A DNA stretch of 64,000 bases from Sporobacter sp038405045. GTDB taxonomy: Bacteria > Bacillota > Clostridia > Oscillospirales > Oscillospiraceae. Location: contig JBBZIV010000002.1 in the NCBI GenBank assembly GCA_038405045.1, forward strand, positions 248,001 to 312,000, read 5' to 3'. Each line of letters begins with the position of its first letter. Position 1 is the stretch's first letter. Shown here one piece after another: positions 32,462-41,519 of the stretch. Made by a program: the position numbers and the translations under genes. The notes beneath the pieces are model-generated. The model made no database searches and was not told the DNA's origin. It saw only the letters and a program-made list of their open reading frames with translations.

Positions 32462-33433
32462 ATGGATTTTAAGGACTATTATAAGGTTCTCGGCGTTGAA
32501 AAGAGCGCGTCGGCGGAGGAGATCAAAAAAACGTATCGGAAGCTCGCCAAAAAGTATCACCCTGACACGAACGCGGGCAGCAAGAGCGCTGAAGAAAAGT
32601 TTAAGGATATCAGCGAAGCGTATGAGGTGCTTGGTGACGCCGATAAGCGCTCTAAATACGACACGATGTATGACGACTTAAAGAGCGGGCGCGCCGGCGC
32701 CGGATTCGGCGGCGGTTTTGACCCGAATATGTACAGTAATTACGCCGCCGGTAACAACGGCGGGTATACGTATACCTGGAGCGGCGGAGACGGCGGCGCT
32801 GATTTCAGCGATTTCTTCAACATGTTTTTTGGCGGGCGCGGCGGCGGTTATGACGATCTGTTTGCCGGAAGAAGCCGCGGTTTTTCGGGCTATAACGCCG
32901 ACGGGCAGGATATCGACGCCGTCGTGGGGATCGGCATCCGGGAGGCCTTTAAGGGCGGTGAGAAGACGATTTCACTTCAGACGCAAAGCGGTACAAAGAC
33001 CGTTAAATTCAAAATTCCGCCCGGTATTCAAAGCGGGCAGAAAATAAAGCTCTCCGGTCTTGGCGGCCCGGCTGCCGGGAAGGGCAAGCCCGGCAATCTG
33101 TATCTTGAAATCAGCCTTAAACCGGAGGCCGGGTTCTCGTTCAACGGCCCTGATCTTGAAAAGACAATCGACGTCTATCCGTGGCAGGCGGCCCTTGGCG
33201 ACAGCATCCGTGTCAATACGCTCGACGAGCGGCTGAGCGTCAAGCTCCCGGCGGGAATTCAAACGGGCGGCAAGCTGCGCGTTGCTGCGCGCGGCTATCC
33301 GGGTAAAAACGGCAAGAGGGGCGCGCTCAGCCTCGTTGTAAAACTTGTCAACCCGGGTGTTATCTCCGGTGAAATGAAAGCGCTGTATGAGCAGCTTGCA
33401 TCAATTTCTAAAAAACAGACGGAAAATCAGTGA
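32462..33433 (+). CDS. DnaJ/CbpA-like co-chaperone without zinc finger
   Basis: Hsp40-type protein that delivers unfolded clients to DnaK and works with ClpB in disaggregation. The J domain covers residues 1-70 with the essential HPD in KKYHPDTNA. A Gly/Phe-rich linker (about 75-150) follows, then two beta-sandwich substrate domains. The Cys-rich zinc finger of true DnaJ is absent, so it is a type II (CbpA-like) Hsp40 of 323 residues. ATG at 32462 lies eight bases after GGGAGG; the in-frame ATG at 32297 precedes the CtsR boxes and is rejected. Confidence 0.92.
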   Translation: MDFKDYYKVLGVEKSASAEEIKKTYRKLAKKYHPDTNAGSKSAEEKFKDISEAYEVLGDADKRSKYDTMYDDLKSGRAGAGFGGGFDPNMYSNYAAGNNGGYTYTWSGGDGGADFSDFFNMFFGGRGGGYDDLFAGRSRGFSGYNADGQDIDAVVGIGIREAFKGGEKTISLQTQSGTKTVKFKIPPGIQSGQKIKLSGLGGPAAGKGKPGNLYLEISLKPEAGFSFNGPDLEKTIDVYPWQAALGDSIRVNTLDERLSVKLPAGIQTGGKLRVAARGYPGKNGKRGALSLVVKLVNPGVISGEMKALYEQLASISKKQTENQ

Positions 33434-33453
33434 TGTGAGAAGGGGGTTATGAC

Positions 33454-36060
33454 ATGACGATTGAAAAATTCACACAACGCGCGCAGGAGGCTATTGCCGC
33501 CGCGCAGGAAACAGCCTTGCGGCGCAATCATCAGCAGGTTGACGGCGAGCATTTGCATTTCGCGCTGTTAACGCAGACGGATGGCCTTATCCCGCGCCTT
33601 CTGGGCATCATGGGCGTTGAAACCGGCCAGCTCGCAGAAGATATTGAGCGGGAGCTTGACAAAATCCCGGGCGTCACCGGCTCCGGCAGTGAAAACCTCT
33701 ACGCCGGGCGCCGGCTGTCACAGCTGCTGCTTGCCGCCGAGGACAGCGCCAAGCGCTTCGGCGACGCGTTTGCCGGTGTGGAGCACTTGTATCTGGCGCT
33801 TTTGGGTGAGCGGAACACGCCGTCCTCAAAGCTTTTTGCCAAATACGGCATTACAACGGAGAAGTTTTTAGCAGCCCTCAACGACGTGCGCAAAAATCAG
33901 CGCGTGACGAGCCAGAACCCCGAAAACACGTATGACGCCCTGCGTAAATACGGCACCGATCTCGTCGAGGCGGCGAAAAATGGTAAGCTTGACCCTGTCA
34001 TCGGGCGCGATCAGGAGATCCGGCGCGTGATGACGATATTAAGCCGGAAGACGAAGAACAACCCGGCGCTCATCGGGGAGCCGGGCGTCGGCAAGACGGC
34101 CGTCGTCGAGGGTCTCGCGCAGCGCATCTGGAAGGGAGACGTCCCGGAGACGCTGCGGGACAAGACAATTTTCGCCCTTGACATGGGCGCGCTCATCGCC
34201 GGGGCCAAGTACCGCGGCGAGTTTGAAGAGCGCCTCAAGGCCGTTCTTGACGAGATTACACAGTCTGAAGGGCGCGTCATTTTATTCATCGATGAGATGC
34301 ACAACATCGTTGGCGCCGGGAAGACGGAAGGCGCGATGGACGCGGGCAATCTTTTAAAACCGCTCCTCGCGCGCGGAGAGCTCCACTGCATCGGCGCGAC
34401 GACGCTTAATGAATACCGCCAGTATATCGAAAAGGACGCGGCGCTTGAGCGGCGCTTCCAGCCGGTCACGGTGAGCGAACCGTCCGTTGAGGACACGATT
34501 TCCATCCTGCGCGGCTTGAAGGAGAAGTATGAGATTCATCACGGCGTGCGCATTACGGACGGGGCAATCGTCTCCTGCGCCGTCCTATCCAGCCGATACA
34601 TCTCAGACCGCTTCCTGCCCGATAAAGCCATCGACCTCATGGACGAAGCGGCGTCGATTATCCGGACGGAAATTGACAGTATGCCCGCCGAGCTTGACGA
34701 GAAAAACCGCAAAATCATGCAGTTGGAGATTGAACGCGAAGCGCTGAAAAAGGAAAACGATCGCCATTCGAAAGAGCGGCTAGACGCCCTGCAGAAGGAA
34801 CTCAGCGAGACAAAAGCGTCGTTCGAGGAGATGAGCGCCAAATGGCAGGCAGAAAAGCAGAACATCCAGAAGGTCAGCAAGCTCCGTGAAGAGATTGACC
34901 AGGTCAAGGCTGTTATTGAAAAAGCCGAGCGCAATTACGACCTGAATACGCTCTCAGAGCTCAAATACGGCCGCCTGCCGGAATTAGAGCGCCAGCTGGA
35001 GGCTGAGAAAAACAAGACAGACGCGCAGGACAACGCGCTCTTGCGCGAGGAGGTTACAGAAGAGGAGATCGCCGAAATCGTCGCCAGATGGACGGGAATC
35101 CCCGTCTCTAAACTGATGGAGGGCCAGCGGGAGAAGATACTTCATCTCAGTAAGACGGTTCATCACCGCGTCATCGGCCAGGATGAAGCTGTTGACGCTG
35201 TCTCTGACGCCATTTTGCGCTCGCGCTCCGGCTTATCCGACCCAAACAGGCCGATCGGTTCGTTTCTGTTCCTCGGGCCGACGGGCGTCGGCAAGACGGA
35301 GCTGGCCAAGGCGCTCGCCGAGGCTTTATTCGACACGGAATCAAACATCATCCGAATCGATATGAGCGAGTATCAGGAAAAGCACACCGTCTCTCGGCTC
35401 ATCGGCGCGCCGCCGGGCTACGTTGGCTACGACGAGGGCGGCCAGCTGACGGAAGCCGTCCGCCGCCACCCGTACAGCATCGTCCTCTTTGACGAGATCG
35501 AGAAGGGCCATCCGGATGTCTTCAACACCATGCTCCAGATTCTTGACGATGGCCGCCTGACGGATGGGCAGGGACGGACGGTGAACTTTAAAAACACCGT
35601 TGTTATCATGACGAGCAATATCGGCAGCCAGTATCTGATGGAGGGCATCGACGCTGATGGTGACATCACTGAGTCGGCGCGCCAAAACGTGATGAGCGCG
35701 CTGCAGGCGCACTTCCGCCCGGAATTTTTGAACAGGCTGGACGAAACCGTCCTCTTCAAGCCGCTCTCCATGGATGAGATCATCCATATCATCGACCTCA
35801 TTTTGGAGAAGACGGCGTCGAAGCTCAAAGATCAAAACATCGCCCTTGTCGTGACGGAAAAAGCCAAAAAACGCATCGCCGAAGAGAGCTACTCGCCCGT
35901 CTACGGCGCGCGGCCGGTCAAACGCTATGTTCAGAAAAACGTTGAGACGGCCGTCGCCCGCATCATCATGCAGGGGGATACCGTTGACGGCAGCACCTTC
36001 ACCGTTGACGCTGACGACAGCAGCCTTCTGTTTCAGGTGAAAGACCCAGTAACGGCATAA
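33454..36060 (+). CDS. clpB: ATP-dependent protein disaggregase ClpB
   Basis: Hexameric AAA+ chaperone that pulls proteins out of aggregates together with DnaK. It has the N-terminal repeat domain (1-150), AAA1 with Walker A GEPGVGKTA near residue 208, a middle coiled coil at about 410-530, and AAA2 with GPTGVGKTE near residue 608. The long coiled coil separates it from ClpC, and the 868-residue length is normal. ATG follows GGGGG. It lies 20 bases after the DnaJ-like gene, in one CtsR-controlled operon. Confidence 0.97.
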   Translation: MTIEKFTQRAQEAIAAAQETALRRNHQQVDGEHLHFALLTQTDGLIPRLLGIMGVETGQLAEDIERELDKIPGVTGSGSENLYAGRRLSQLLLAAEDSAKRFGDAFAGVEHLYLALLGERNTPSSKLFAKYGITTEKFLAALNDVRKNQRVTSQNPENTYDALRKYGTDLVEAAKNGKLDPVIGRDQEIRRVMTILSRKTKNNPALIGEPGVGKTAVVEGLAQRIWKGDVPETLRDKTIFALDMGALIAGAKYRGEFEERLKAVLDEITQSEGRVILFIDEMHNIVGAGKTEGAMDAGNLLKPLLARGELHCIGATTLNEYRQYIEKDAALERRFQPVTVSEPSVEDTISILRGLKEKYEIHHGVRITDGAIVSCAVLSSRYISDRFLPDKAIDLMDEAASIIRTEIDSMPAELDEKNRKIMQLEIEREALKKENDRHSKERLDALQKELSETKASFEEMSAKWQAEKQNIQKVSKLREEIDQVKAVIEKAERNYDLNTLSELKYGRLPELERQLEAEKNKTDAQDNALLREEVTEEEIAEIVARWTGIPVSKLMEGQREKILHLSKTVHHRVIGQDEAVDAVSDAILRSRSGLSDPNRPIGSFLFLGPTGVGKTELAKALAEALFDTESNIIRIDMSEYQEKHTVSRLIGAPPGYVGYDEGGQLTEAVRRHPYSIVLFDEIEKGHPDVFNTMLQILDDGRLTDGQGRTVNFKNTVVIMTSNIGSQYLMEGIDADGDITESARQNVMSALQAHFRPEFLNRLDETVLFKPLSMDEIIHIIDLILEKTASKLKDQNIALVVTEKAKKRIAEESYSPVYGARPVKRYVQKNVETAVARIIMQGDTVDGSTFTVDADDSSLLFQVKDPVTA

Positions 36061-36081
36061 AGAGAACGACTCTAACGAAAG

Positions 36082-36115
36082 CGGGGCGCTGATTTTCAGC
36101 GCCCCGATGTTGTTT
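36082..36115 (+). terminator. Terminator after clpB
   Basis: CGGGGCGCTGA/TCAGCGCCCCG with a short loop, followed by ATGTTGTTTT. A close copy of the hairpin occurs at 38348-38375. Confidence 0.8.
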
Positions 36116-36242
36116 TGGAGGGGCATTATTGAAAACGTGGCAGATGCGCTGGTTTAACATCATGGGATGATTGAAAAGCCGTCCGAAAACAGATAAAATA
36201 TGTTTACGGTTATCTTCAAAACGCAGGGAAGGATATTTAATT

Positions 36243-37067
36243 ATGAAAGAATTTAATGGAAGCCGGGGTTATATTGCCTCGGATGACTTAATGCGCAGTG
36301 TTAATATCGCGGTCGCCCTCCAAAAGCCTCTCCTCATTAAAGGGGAACCGGGAACGGGGAAGACGATGCTTGCCGAATCTGTGGCGGGGGCGCTTGGGAT
36401 GGAGCTCATCGTCTGGAATATCAAGTCCACGACGAAGGCGCAGGACGGGCTATACGTGTATGATACGGTTCAGCGCCTATACGACAGCCAATTCGGCGGT
36501 GAGGGTGTTGATCAAATTGCAAAATATATCAAGCTGGGCAAGCTGGGCGTGGCGTTTAAAAACGAGAAGCAGGTTGTTCTCTTGATCGATGAGATTGATA
36601 AAGCAGACCTTGAATTCCCGAATGATCTGCTTTGGGAACTTGATAAGATGGCGTTTTACATCCCGGAAACAGGGGAGACCGTGAAAGCGGCGGTTCGACC
36701 TGTTGTTATCATCACGTCGAATGCCGAGAAAGAGCTGCCAGACGCGTTTCTGCGGCGCTGTATTTTTCACTATATTGCTTTTCCAGACCAAGAAATGATG
36801 GAAAACATCGTGCGTGTTCATTTTGAAAATTTGAACGACGCGCTCGTCCAACAAGCGCTCAAAACGTTTTATGCGATCCGCGCCATGCGTGGCATTCAAA
36901 AAAAGCCGAGCACCTCAGAGCTGCTTGACTGGATTGGCGCGCTGCAAATCGGCGGTATCACACCGCAGCGTCTTGCGGAAGAAATCCCCTTTATCGGGGT
37001 TCTGCTCAAGAAGGACGAAGATTTTGGCGTTCTCTCCCGCGCTGGGAACGCCAAGCGCGCTTTATAG
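36243..37067 (+). CDS. MoxR-type AAA ATPase
   Basis: AAA+ ATPase of the MoxR group, which usually works with a VWA protein in maturing or inserting cofactors into other proteins. Walker A is GEPGTGKTM near residue 36, Walker B is VVLLIDEIDKAD, and the sensor is ITSNAEKELPDAFLRRC. 274 residues from ATG 36243, after GGGAAGGA. It is followed seven bases later by the VWA gene, the standard pairing; the client is unknown. Confidence 0.88.
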   Translation: MKEFNGSRGYIASDDLMRSVNIAVALQKPLLIKGEPGTGKTMLAESVAGALGMELIVWNIKSTTKAQDGLYVYDTVQRLYDSQFGGEGVDQIAKYIKLGKLGVAFKNEKQVVLLIDEIDKADLEFPNDLLWELDKMAFYIPETGETVKAAVRPVVIITSNAEKELPDAFLRRCIFHYIAFPDQEMMENIVRVHFENLNDALVQQALKTFYAIRAMRGIQKKPSTSELLDWIGALQIGGITPQRLAEEIPFIGVLLKKDEDFGVLSRAGNAKRAL

Positions 37068-37073
37068 AGCACC

Positions 37074-38267
37074 ATGTTTACTTCTTTTTTCTATCTGCTC
37101 CGCGCCAAGGGACTGAAGGTGTCAACGCAAGAGTGGTTTGCCCTGCTCCGCGGGCTGCAGCTCGGGCTGCATAGATCAAGCCTCACGGGCTTCTATTATC
37201 TCGCGCGCGCGACGCTCGTCAAAACCGAGGCGGACTTTGACGCGTTCGATCTTGCCTTCATCGAGTATTTCGAAGGGATCAAATCGTATGACGATCTGCC
37301 GGAGGACCTCCTAAACTGGCTGTCCATATCGGGCGACGGCGATTTCGATGCGGATGCCTTTGCTGATCTGCCGCAGCTTGATTTGGAGGCGCTGCGCCAA
37401 AAGCTGGAAGGCAGGACGGAAGAAGAGCACGAAAGCCACGATGGCGACAGTATGTTTCTTGGCACCGGCGGTGCGTCACCCTTCGGCAATTCGGGCGATA
37501 AACCCGGGGGTATCCGCATTGGCGGGGTCAGCAAGCGCCAAAGCGCCCTTCAGGTTGCTGGGGCGCGGCGGTATTTGGACTTCAGAGAAGACAACGTCCT
37601 GGAAGACAGGCAATTTCAGATGGCTTTTCGTTCTTTACGGCAGTTTTCCGCCAATGAGGACGGGCCGAAGGATGAGCTGAAGCTTGAGGAGACGATTAGC
37701 GAGACGTCTGAAAATGCCGGGCGGCTGAAGCTCGTATTCGGACGACCTCGGCGCAACAGCGTCAAATTGCTTGTTTTGTTTGATTCGGGCGGCTCCATGC
37801 TCAGCTATGCTAAACTCTGCGGGTCTCTCTTCCAAGCCGCGAACAAATCCAATCATTTCAAAGACTTGAAAACGTATTATTTTCACAATTGCTTCTATGA
37901 CCGGCTGTATACAACGCCGGCCTGCACCGAGGCTCACAGTGTTGAGACGGAGTGGGTGCTGCAAAATCTGAAAAGTGATTATCGCGTTATTGTGGTGGGG
38001 GATGCGGCTATGGCGCCGACAGAGCTGCTCCGGCCGGGCGGGGCTATTGATAACCGTCACCCCAATCAGGAGCCCGGTATTGAATGGATTCGCCGTTTTA
38101 GAAAAAAATTCGATAAAATGATCTGGCTCAATCCCGTTGAGCAAGCTACGTTGGATGAGGAACGCGGGTCAATGACGATGCGGCGTATTAAAGAGGAAGT
38201 ACCGATGTATCACCTGTCTGTCGGCGGCCTGCAAGCCGGATTAAAAAGCCTCATAGCCGCAAGATAG
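37074..38267 (+). CDS. VWA domain protein of the CoxE type
   Basis: Partner of the MoxR ATPase, 397 residues. The N-terminal half is helical and acidic. The C-terminal half is a von Willebrand A fold with the MIDAS motif DSGGS near residue 240 (LLVLFDSGGSMLSYA), a second metal contact region VVGDAAMAP and a final IWLNPVE strand. Homology is to the CoxE family, but no molybdenum CO dehydrogenase genes are nearby, so the client is unknown. Confidence 0.85.
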   Translation: MFTSFFYLLRAKGLKVSTQEWFALLRGLQLGLHRSSLTGFYYLARATLVKTEADFDAFDLAFIEYFEGIKSYDDLPEDLLNWLSISGDGDFDADAFADLPQLDLEALRQKLEGRTEEEHESHDGDSMFLGTGGASPFGNSGDKPGGIRIGGVSKRQSALQVAGARRYLDFREDNVLEDRQFQMAFRSLRQFSANEDGPKDELKLEETISETSENAGRLKLVFGRPRRNSVKLLVLFDSGGSMLSYAKLCGSLFQAANKSNHFKDLKTYYFHNCFYDRLYTTPACTEAHSVETEWVLQNLKSDYRVIVVGDAAMAPTELLRPGGAIDNRHPNQEPGIEWIRRFRKKFDKMIWLNPVEQATLDEERGSMTMRRIKEEVPMYHLSVGGLQAGLKSLIAAR

Positions 38268-38347
38268 AAGTGATTTCATGCTACGCTGACGAACAGGCCT
38301 GATTTTCAGGTCAAAGACCCGGCGAATAAAAAGGCAATAGCAGAAAT

Positions 38348-38375
38348 AAAGCGGGGCGCTGAATATTCAGCGCCC
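38348..38375 (+). terminator. Hairpin after the VWA gene, similar to the clpB terminator
   Basis: GCGGGGCGCTGAATATTCAGCGCCCTGC folds as a hairpin and repeats the clpB terminator stem. Upstream, TTTCAGGTCAAAGACCCGG (about 38294-38314) also repeats the last codons of clpB (36032-36050), so a longer stretch looks duplicated. Confidence 0.6.
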
Positions 38376-38472
38376 TGCGGTGTTTGAGGGAGAAGGGGGA
38401 GTATGGCGGGGTTTGTGGTGTTATGAATCCTCTTGAGTTGAAAGCCAGCGATAATGAGCGTATCGCTCCATT

Positions 38473-39321
38473 TTATACGAACAGCTTTCGCAACAAACGA
38501 TGATATCTTGGGGCATCTTCTGCAGCTACAGTCACAGCTTCAAGTTTTCCGGCGCTGATCATCTCTTCAATACGGAGAGCAACCCAAGCGTCTCCAATGC
38601 CAAGCTGATATTTCCCGAGTACCCGGCCAATGACCATTGCTTCATGAAACGTTATATTTTCCGCTTCGATTTCACGAATGATAAAGTCATCGTATAGAGT
38701 TTCCGGTGCGCTGACCAACTGCCCATTGAGCATTGCGCGCAACGGTGCATTTTCTTTTTGTAGTGCCTGCCAATGGAAAGCGCAACTTTTGCAGAATATG
38801 GGTGGCGCAGGTCTTTGCAAAGCAAGATATTTATGCCACTCTCCGGGTTGCACTTCACCCCAGCCAACATAGCGTACTATAGTGCCATTCTCGTCAATCT
38901 CCCAATCCGGAAGCTCGACAAGAGATACCTGACCGTAGTTTGCTTCCAGCGAATTTAATTGCGCCATTAACCAAAAGAGTCCGCAAAGCTCGTCTGGTTT
39001 ATTACTATACCATATGCGCAGGGATTCTTCCTTTGCTGCGCGGGCACAAACCGTTTTCAAATTATCCTTTGCCAATAGCAGCAGTTCATGAGCAGCCTCA
39101 TGCCCAATATTATTAGGATAGACACTATACAAGCGTTCCAGCTCCTGTTGCCGCCGGATACCGGGTTCATGCTCCGAAATATCGCCGACACTCAGCGCCA
39201 AGGTGAATCCCAAAATATCATCAGGTGTGCCATCCATAGGATTGGCGCGTTCCATCAGTAAACGGCCCTTTTCCACTTTTAGACTTCCACAGGCACTATC
39301 GCTAAAGACGATTTCAATCAT
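38473..39321 (-). CDS. DUF1835-type hypothetical protein
   Basis: Protein of 282 residues starting MIEIVFSDSACGSLK, the typical opening of DUF1835 proteins. The middle contains FWLMAQLNSLEANYGQ, and the C-terminal part, with GIGDAWVALRIEEMI, resembles the accompanying DUF3658 domain. The function of the family is unknown. The ribosome site is weak. Base composition is somewhat more AT-rich than its neighbours, and it is flanked by unrelated genes, so it may be a separate acquisition. Confidence 0.75.
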   Translation of the reverse strand: MIEIVFSDSACGSLKVEKGRLLMERANPMDGTPDDILGFTLALSVGDISEHEPGIRRQQELERLYSVYPNNIGHEAAHELLLLAKDNLKTVCARAAKEESLRIWYSNKPDELCGLFWLMAQLNSLEANYGQVSLVELPDWEIDENGTIVRYVGWGEVQPGEWHKYLALQRPAPPIFCKSCAFHWQALQKENAPLRAMLNGQLVSAPETLYDDFIIREIEAENITFHEAMVIGRVLGKYQLGIGDAWVALRIEEMISAGKLEAVTVAAEDAPRYHRLLRKLFV

Positions 39322-39414
39322 AACATTTTCTTTTCAGTTGTACCATTATACTTAAGTCAACAACTGTATTATATTCCCTGAAAAGATATTATTCAACAGA
39401 GAGATTTTAATTAA

Positions 39415-39445
39415 AAACAAAACCCGCCCAAAGGGCGGGTTTTGT
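39415..39445 (-). terminator. Terminator of the FLEET-like operon
   Basis: On the minus strand AACCCGCCC-TTT-GGGCGGGTT is followed by TTGTTTTTAATT, just after the lipoprotein gene. Confidence 0.88.
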
Positions 39446-39464
39446 TGCGGATTTAAGAAGATTC

Positions 39465-40421
39465 TTATTTCACAGCGTCGAGGGTGATGGCAGAAACGGC
39501 GGGGCCGTCATCATAACCACCGACATAGCTTTCGCCGCAAGCCGTAATCGAAGCGAACGTACCGGCGGTACGGCCTTCCTTGATGAGCGGATTGCCAGCT
39601 TTGTCAAACATCGGGGTGGAGTTATTGAGGAGCTGGATAGCGCCGGTGCCGGTGACGCCCGTCACAACACCGCTGTAAGCGACAGCGCCGTCGATCCAGA
39701 GCTTGACGTTTGTGCCGGTAGAGACATCCTGCATAGCGAGGATGAAGTAGTGATACTTACCGTCGCCGACATTCACTTTCGTGTCTTTGACGACATCCTG
39801 CTTCACAAGCTTACCGGAAGCATCGGTGTAATTGCGCTGAATCTGAACATCGCCGCCAACGGTAACGATGGCGAGGGCTTTTGTCACGGAGTCGTCAGCG
39901 AGCGTATTGAACGGTGCTGAGTCCTTAAAGATAACGGCGCTGTTGAGCTGGTCGGCCTGCGGCTCGGAAAGCTTCATCTTGAACTTGAAGATACCGTCGC
40001 CATACTGGGCGGGTGTGCCGTCCTTCAGAAGGACAGCGCTGGCAAAATAGGAATCCTTCGCAGGGTCTGTCGTGAGTGTGCCGGACGTTGTGGACGTCGC
40101 TACAAGTGTTCCGCTGTTACCCTTGAGCATGACGACCGGGTTTGTTTCACCGCGCGGGGCGGCAATCGTTGCCGTCGTCGTTGTGTCAGTTGCGATGATG
40201 TTCGTTCTGTCCCAGTTGTCGGACTTGTTCTGTCCCTCTGTGAAGCTTGTCATGACCGTTGAGAAATCAAGAGTCTGCAGGGTTGCAGCGGACGTACCGG
40301 GCTGCTCGGATGCATTCGGCGTACCGGTGCTCGAGGGCTTGCATCCGGCAAAAAGCATCACAACGGTGGCGACTGATATCGCCGTGGCCAATACTTTTTT
40401 GAGTGAACTGTGGTTTTTCAA
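39465..40421 (-). CDS. Lipoprotein at the end of the electron-transfer operon
   Basis: Secreted lipoprotein of 318 residues. The signal peptide ends with the lipobox LFAGC near residue 27, then a Ser/Thr/Pro-rich linker and a beta-rich mature domain that resembles a concanavalin/LamG-type sandwich (KYHYFILAMQD, NVKLWIDGAVAYSG). It takes the place where Listeria has the flavinylated lipoprotein PplA, but I see no FMN-attachment motif of the S/T-G-A-S/T kind. The start is TTG at 40421, eight bases after GGAGG. Its role in electron transfer is a guess from position. Confidence 0.78.
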   Translation of the reverse strand: MKNHSSLKKVLATAISVATVVMLFAGCKPSSTGTPNASEQPGTSAATLQTLDFSTVMTSFTEGQNKSDNWDRTNIIATDTTTTATIAAPRGETNPVVMLKGNSGTLVATSTTSGTLTTDPAKDSYFASAVLLKDGTPAQYGDGIFKFKMKLSEPQADQLNSAVIFKDSAPFNTLADDSVTKALAIVTVGGDVQIQRNYTDASGKLVKQDVVKDTKVNVGDGKYHYFILAMQDVSTGTNVKLWIDGAVAYSGVVTGVTGTGAIQLLNNSTPMFDKAGNPLIKEGRTAGTFASITACGESYVGGYDDGPAVSAITLDAVK

Positions 40422-40433
40422 ATCTGTTACCTC

Positions 40434-41015
40434 CTAAATATTTTTATTTGAACGGCTTTGCCGGTTCATGCTGTCTGGTGTGACATTGCCAATAGCGTTA
40501 AAAGCGGGCATAACGACTTTTAAAAGTGTCCCAGTTAGGGTGCCCATGATAACGCCGGAGATGAGAAGAACAGGGAGATAGGCGAAGACAAGCGCAGTTC
40601 CAAGGAGAAACGAGGCGACAATAATCTGCCCTAAGTTGTGGGTGATGGCACCCGCGATGCTGATGATTAGATACGATATATTCTGACGGACGAGCAAGAG
40701 CAGCAGCATCATGACGAGAGCCGAGAGGATACCGCCGGAAAAGCTCATCAGAAAAGCGGTGAACCCGCGCATGAGAAAAACAAAGGCCGACTTTAAAAAA
40801 ACGATGGTAAATGCCGAGCGCCGTCCGAGGAAGAAAAGGCAGTACATTGTCACAATATTAGATAGGCCGAGCTTGACGCCGGGCGGCAGCATTGGCAGCG
40901 GCGGCAGAAGATACTCAACTGCTGTTAATGTGATAGAAAGCGCAAAAAGAAGACCCATGAGTGTCAAATGTGACGTATTGACACGGCGCTGATTTTTCAT
41001 CTGTTTATCTTTCAT
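40434..41015 (-). CDS. eetB: Gx transporter family membrane protein (EetB-like)
   Basis: Integral membrane protein of about 193 residues with five or six hydrophobic segments, often annotated heptaprenyl diphosphate synthase component I. Characteristic parts are LPPGVKLGLSNIVTMYCLFFLG and ITHNLGQIIVASFLLG. In flavin-based extracellular electron transfer loci the equivalent gene is eetB, a membrane protein of unknown exact role. ATG at 41015; a GTG two codons upstream is also possible. It lies between eetA-like and lipoprotein genes. Confidence 0.78.
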   Translation of the reverse strand: MKDKQMKNQRRVNTSHLTLMGLLFALSITLTAVEYLLPPLPMLPPGVKLGLSNIVTMYCLFFLGRRSAFTIVFLKSAFVFLMRGFTAFLMSFSGGILSALVMMLLLLLVRQNISYLIISIAGAITHNLGQIIVASFLLGTALVFAYLPVLLISGVIMGTLTGTLLKVVMPAFNAIGNVTPDSMNRQSRSNKNI

Positions 41016-41030
41016 TGACACGACCGTTTT

Positions 41031-41438
41031 CTAATGGATATAGGTGTCGGCCCCTGATTTTGAAGCAGTAGAGGCGACAATTTGGACGGCGACTTTGTTC
41101 GGCAGGCAGGCGGCACTTTCGCCGGGACGGCTTAAAAAGCCTGACCTGATGCAGATTTTATCGGGGCACGTTGACTCGTAAAAGCAGATTTTGCCGTCTT
41201 TGATGAGCAAGGTCACATTCGGCTGGCCGGGAACGGGGAATTCATCGTTGAGACCTTGTACCAATTCAACGGTTTTAACGAGCTTTGTGTCATAATAGAT
41301 CATCGCCATCGGCGCGGCGGTTTGGTCGGTCAAGAAATATTTAACAGCGAAAATAGCAACGGCAAGGAGCAGGATGCCCGTGATGACGACGAGATCCTTC
41401 TTCGAAAAGAATTTCCTGTTTTTCTGCATATCCGGCAT
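41031..41438 (-). CDS. eetA: NusG domain II membrane-anchored protein (EetA-like)
   Basis: Protein of 135 residues with one N-terminal membrane segment (DLVVITGILLLAVAIFAVKY) and an extracytoplasmic NusG-II-type beta domain. The domain contains STCPDKICIRSGFLSRPGES with two Cys, then ACLPNKVAVQI. Such proteins accompany EetB and Ndh2 in FLEET loci, where they are called EetA. ATG at 41438 follows GGAG by six bases. The function within the pathway is not resolved. Confidence 0.82.
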   Translation of the reverse strand: MPDMQKNRKFFSKKDLVVITGILLLAVAIFAVKYFLTDQTAAPMAMIYYDTKLVKTVELVQGLNDEFPVPGQPNVTLLIKDGKICFYESTCPDKICIRSGFLSRPGESAACLPNKVAVQIVASTASKSGADTYIH

Positions 41439-41519
41439 TGTTTGCTCCGTTATGCAAAGCTTCCGCTTTGCTGATAGTATTATCCATGTACCGCGCGGCT
41501 ATCCGCGCAGCATCAAGCG

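Noticed and set aside
36243..38267. MoxR-VWA pair as CoxD-CoxE maturation of a molybdenum CO dehydrogenase
   Set aside because: No coxMSL-type genes in the window and the pairing is common in unrelated contexts.
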